NCBI GenBank assembly: GCA_018806985.1
Contig: JADANN010000122.1
Span: 726,501-790,500 of the forward strand
Direction: 5' to 3'
Origin: Angiostrongylus vasorum
Lineage: Eukaryota > Nematoda > Chromadorea > Rhabditida > Metastrongylidae
Length of the DNA: 64,000 bases
Positions 63,420 to 64,000 of this stretch are shown piece by piece. Under the pieces are notes generated by a model. The model was given only the letters and a program-made list of their open reading frames with translations, did not search any database and was not told where the DNA came from. The first letter of the stretch is position 1; every line of letters starts with the position of its first letter. The translations under genes and the position numbers were made by a program.

Positions 63420-63735
63420 CACTTATTTGGATACTGGGACATCCCGTCCTCACAGGTTGTGCGGCCACCAGCATACTGCCCGTTCATCGGAGTTCTGCTG
63501 GTGTTTCCCTGGAGTCTCAGAGGGGAAAATTTGCCACCTTGCGAATAGTTTGATACCAGGACGGTGGTCGATCCTGGTGTTCGTTTACTCTTAGCTGGGC
63601 TTCGTGATGAAAGCACCGGCCCCTTCTCAGCATGGGATCCCCTGTTGGCGGGATGAATCCCTCGCTGTGCATCACAGCCCGGACACCCACGAACACCACT
63701 CAGCCATGAAGAGGCGGTAAAACGTTGGAAGGAGA
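63420..63735 (-). repeat. R370 repeat copy
   Basis: GGATACTGGGACATCCCGTC, CACCAGCATACTGCCCG, GATACCAGGACGGTGGTCGA, TTAGCTGGGCTTCGTGATG and CATGAAGAGGCGGTAAAACG are in family order. A segment present in the 27050 copy (the GGTCGGCCTGGCC block) is missing. RTE-B-like tail at the left, so minus orientation. Confidence 0.7.
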
Positions 63736-63739
63736 GAGA

Positions 63740-64000
63740 TGATTGTGAAAAAAAACTATAAATTCATTATGAAATTTAAGTGTAACAGTGGTCGAGTTCC
63801 AGACCACTTATCCCGCAAACATCGAATGGTTATTGGATGCATACATTTTATTGTTACTTGTTCGCCTACAGTTTTGTGATTAAAGCTTGTTCATATTTTT
63901 AAGCTTTTGTGAATTCTCGCTTTTTGATGACAATGCTAAAAATGCTTTGCGATGAACATTAACTAACTCTTTAGGAAAATTTTCAGTTTAGGTCCAGTCC
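63740..64000. other. No feature recognised
   Basis: AT-rich end of the window without a credible exon or repeat. Confidence 0.4.

Noticed and set aside
1..64000. CRISPR arrays, bacterial operons, riboswitches, rRNA genes
   Set aside because: No regularly spaced repeats, no ribosome-binding-site-led gene strings and no rRNA-like sequence were seen; splice signals and element types are those of a nematode.

Overview
The window looks like non-coding-rich chromosomal DNA of a nematode, most likely a strongylid such as a hookworm (Ancylostoma type). The evidence is AT-rich sequence, short introns ending in TTTCAG or TTTTAG, AG sites a few bases before ATGs that would suit spliced-leader trans-splicing, RTE-type retrotransposons, Penelope-like elements (PLEs) and several tRNA-derived SINE families. 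The genus is inference. Nothing bacterial, viral or CRISPR-like was seen. Every translation, splice site and alignment was done by eye, so exon models are hypotheses and family names rest on recognised motifs.

Genes. Coding sequence is cut into short exons, so long open frames are uninformative here. The best models have matching splice phases: a two-exon secreted protein (380-3358, +); a two-exon 94-residue protein (6522-6901, -); a four-exon 106-residue protein (43655-44323, -); serine/proline-rich exons (16161-16855, -); and a phase-matched pair holding a 62-codon exon (62729-63038, -) that faintly resembles the Rad1 checkpoint clamp. Weaker candidates include several small secreted-type ORFs, one of which has ACG where its start codon should be (34626-34951, -). 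Some genes look dead: frameshifted or stop-containing coding stretches lie at 14557-14987, 50920-51130 and 57765-58504.

Mobile elements dominate. I use working names. RTE-A covers 18350-19340, 40830-41040 and 60300-61560 (all +); RTE-B covers 1850-2960, 17330-18350 and 19345-19745 (-) and a scrap at 23998-24180 (+); another RTE remnant is at 30460-31330 (-). At 17330-19745 a plus-strand RTE-A copy splits a minus-strand RTE-B copy. PLEs with a YIDD reverse-transcriptase motif and a GIY-YIG domain lie at 37290-38760 (-, split by a SINE) and 41500-43180 (+), with further fragments. Their ends repeatedly occur as inverted pairs: 9500-10232, 41500-43180, 52068-52475, 56290-56545 and 62200-62455.

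SINE-like repeats. SINE-A carries box A and box B promoter motifs in its best copies. SINE-B recurs as foldback or palindromic copies, the clearest at 55605-55900. SINE-D and single-copy SINE-like elements are also present. A further repeat of about 370 bp (R370) shares its terminal ~60 bp with the 3' end of RTE-B, as expected if RTE-B machinery moves it.

How the parts relate. The genes are small, unrelated and on both strands, with no operon visible. The main story is layered transposition into and between small, often decaying, nematode-specific genes.
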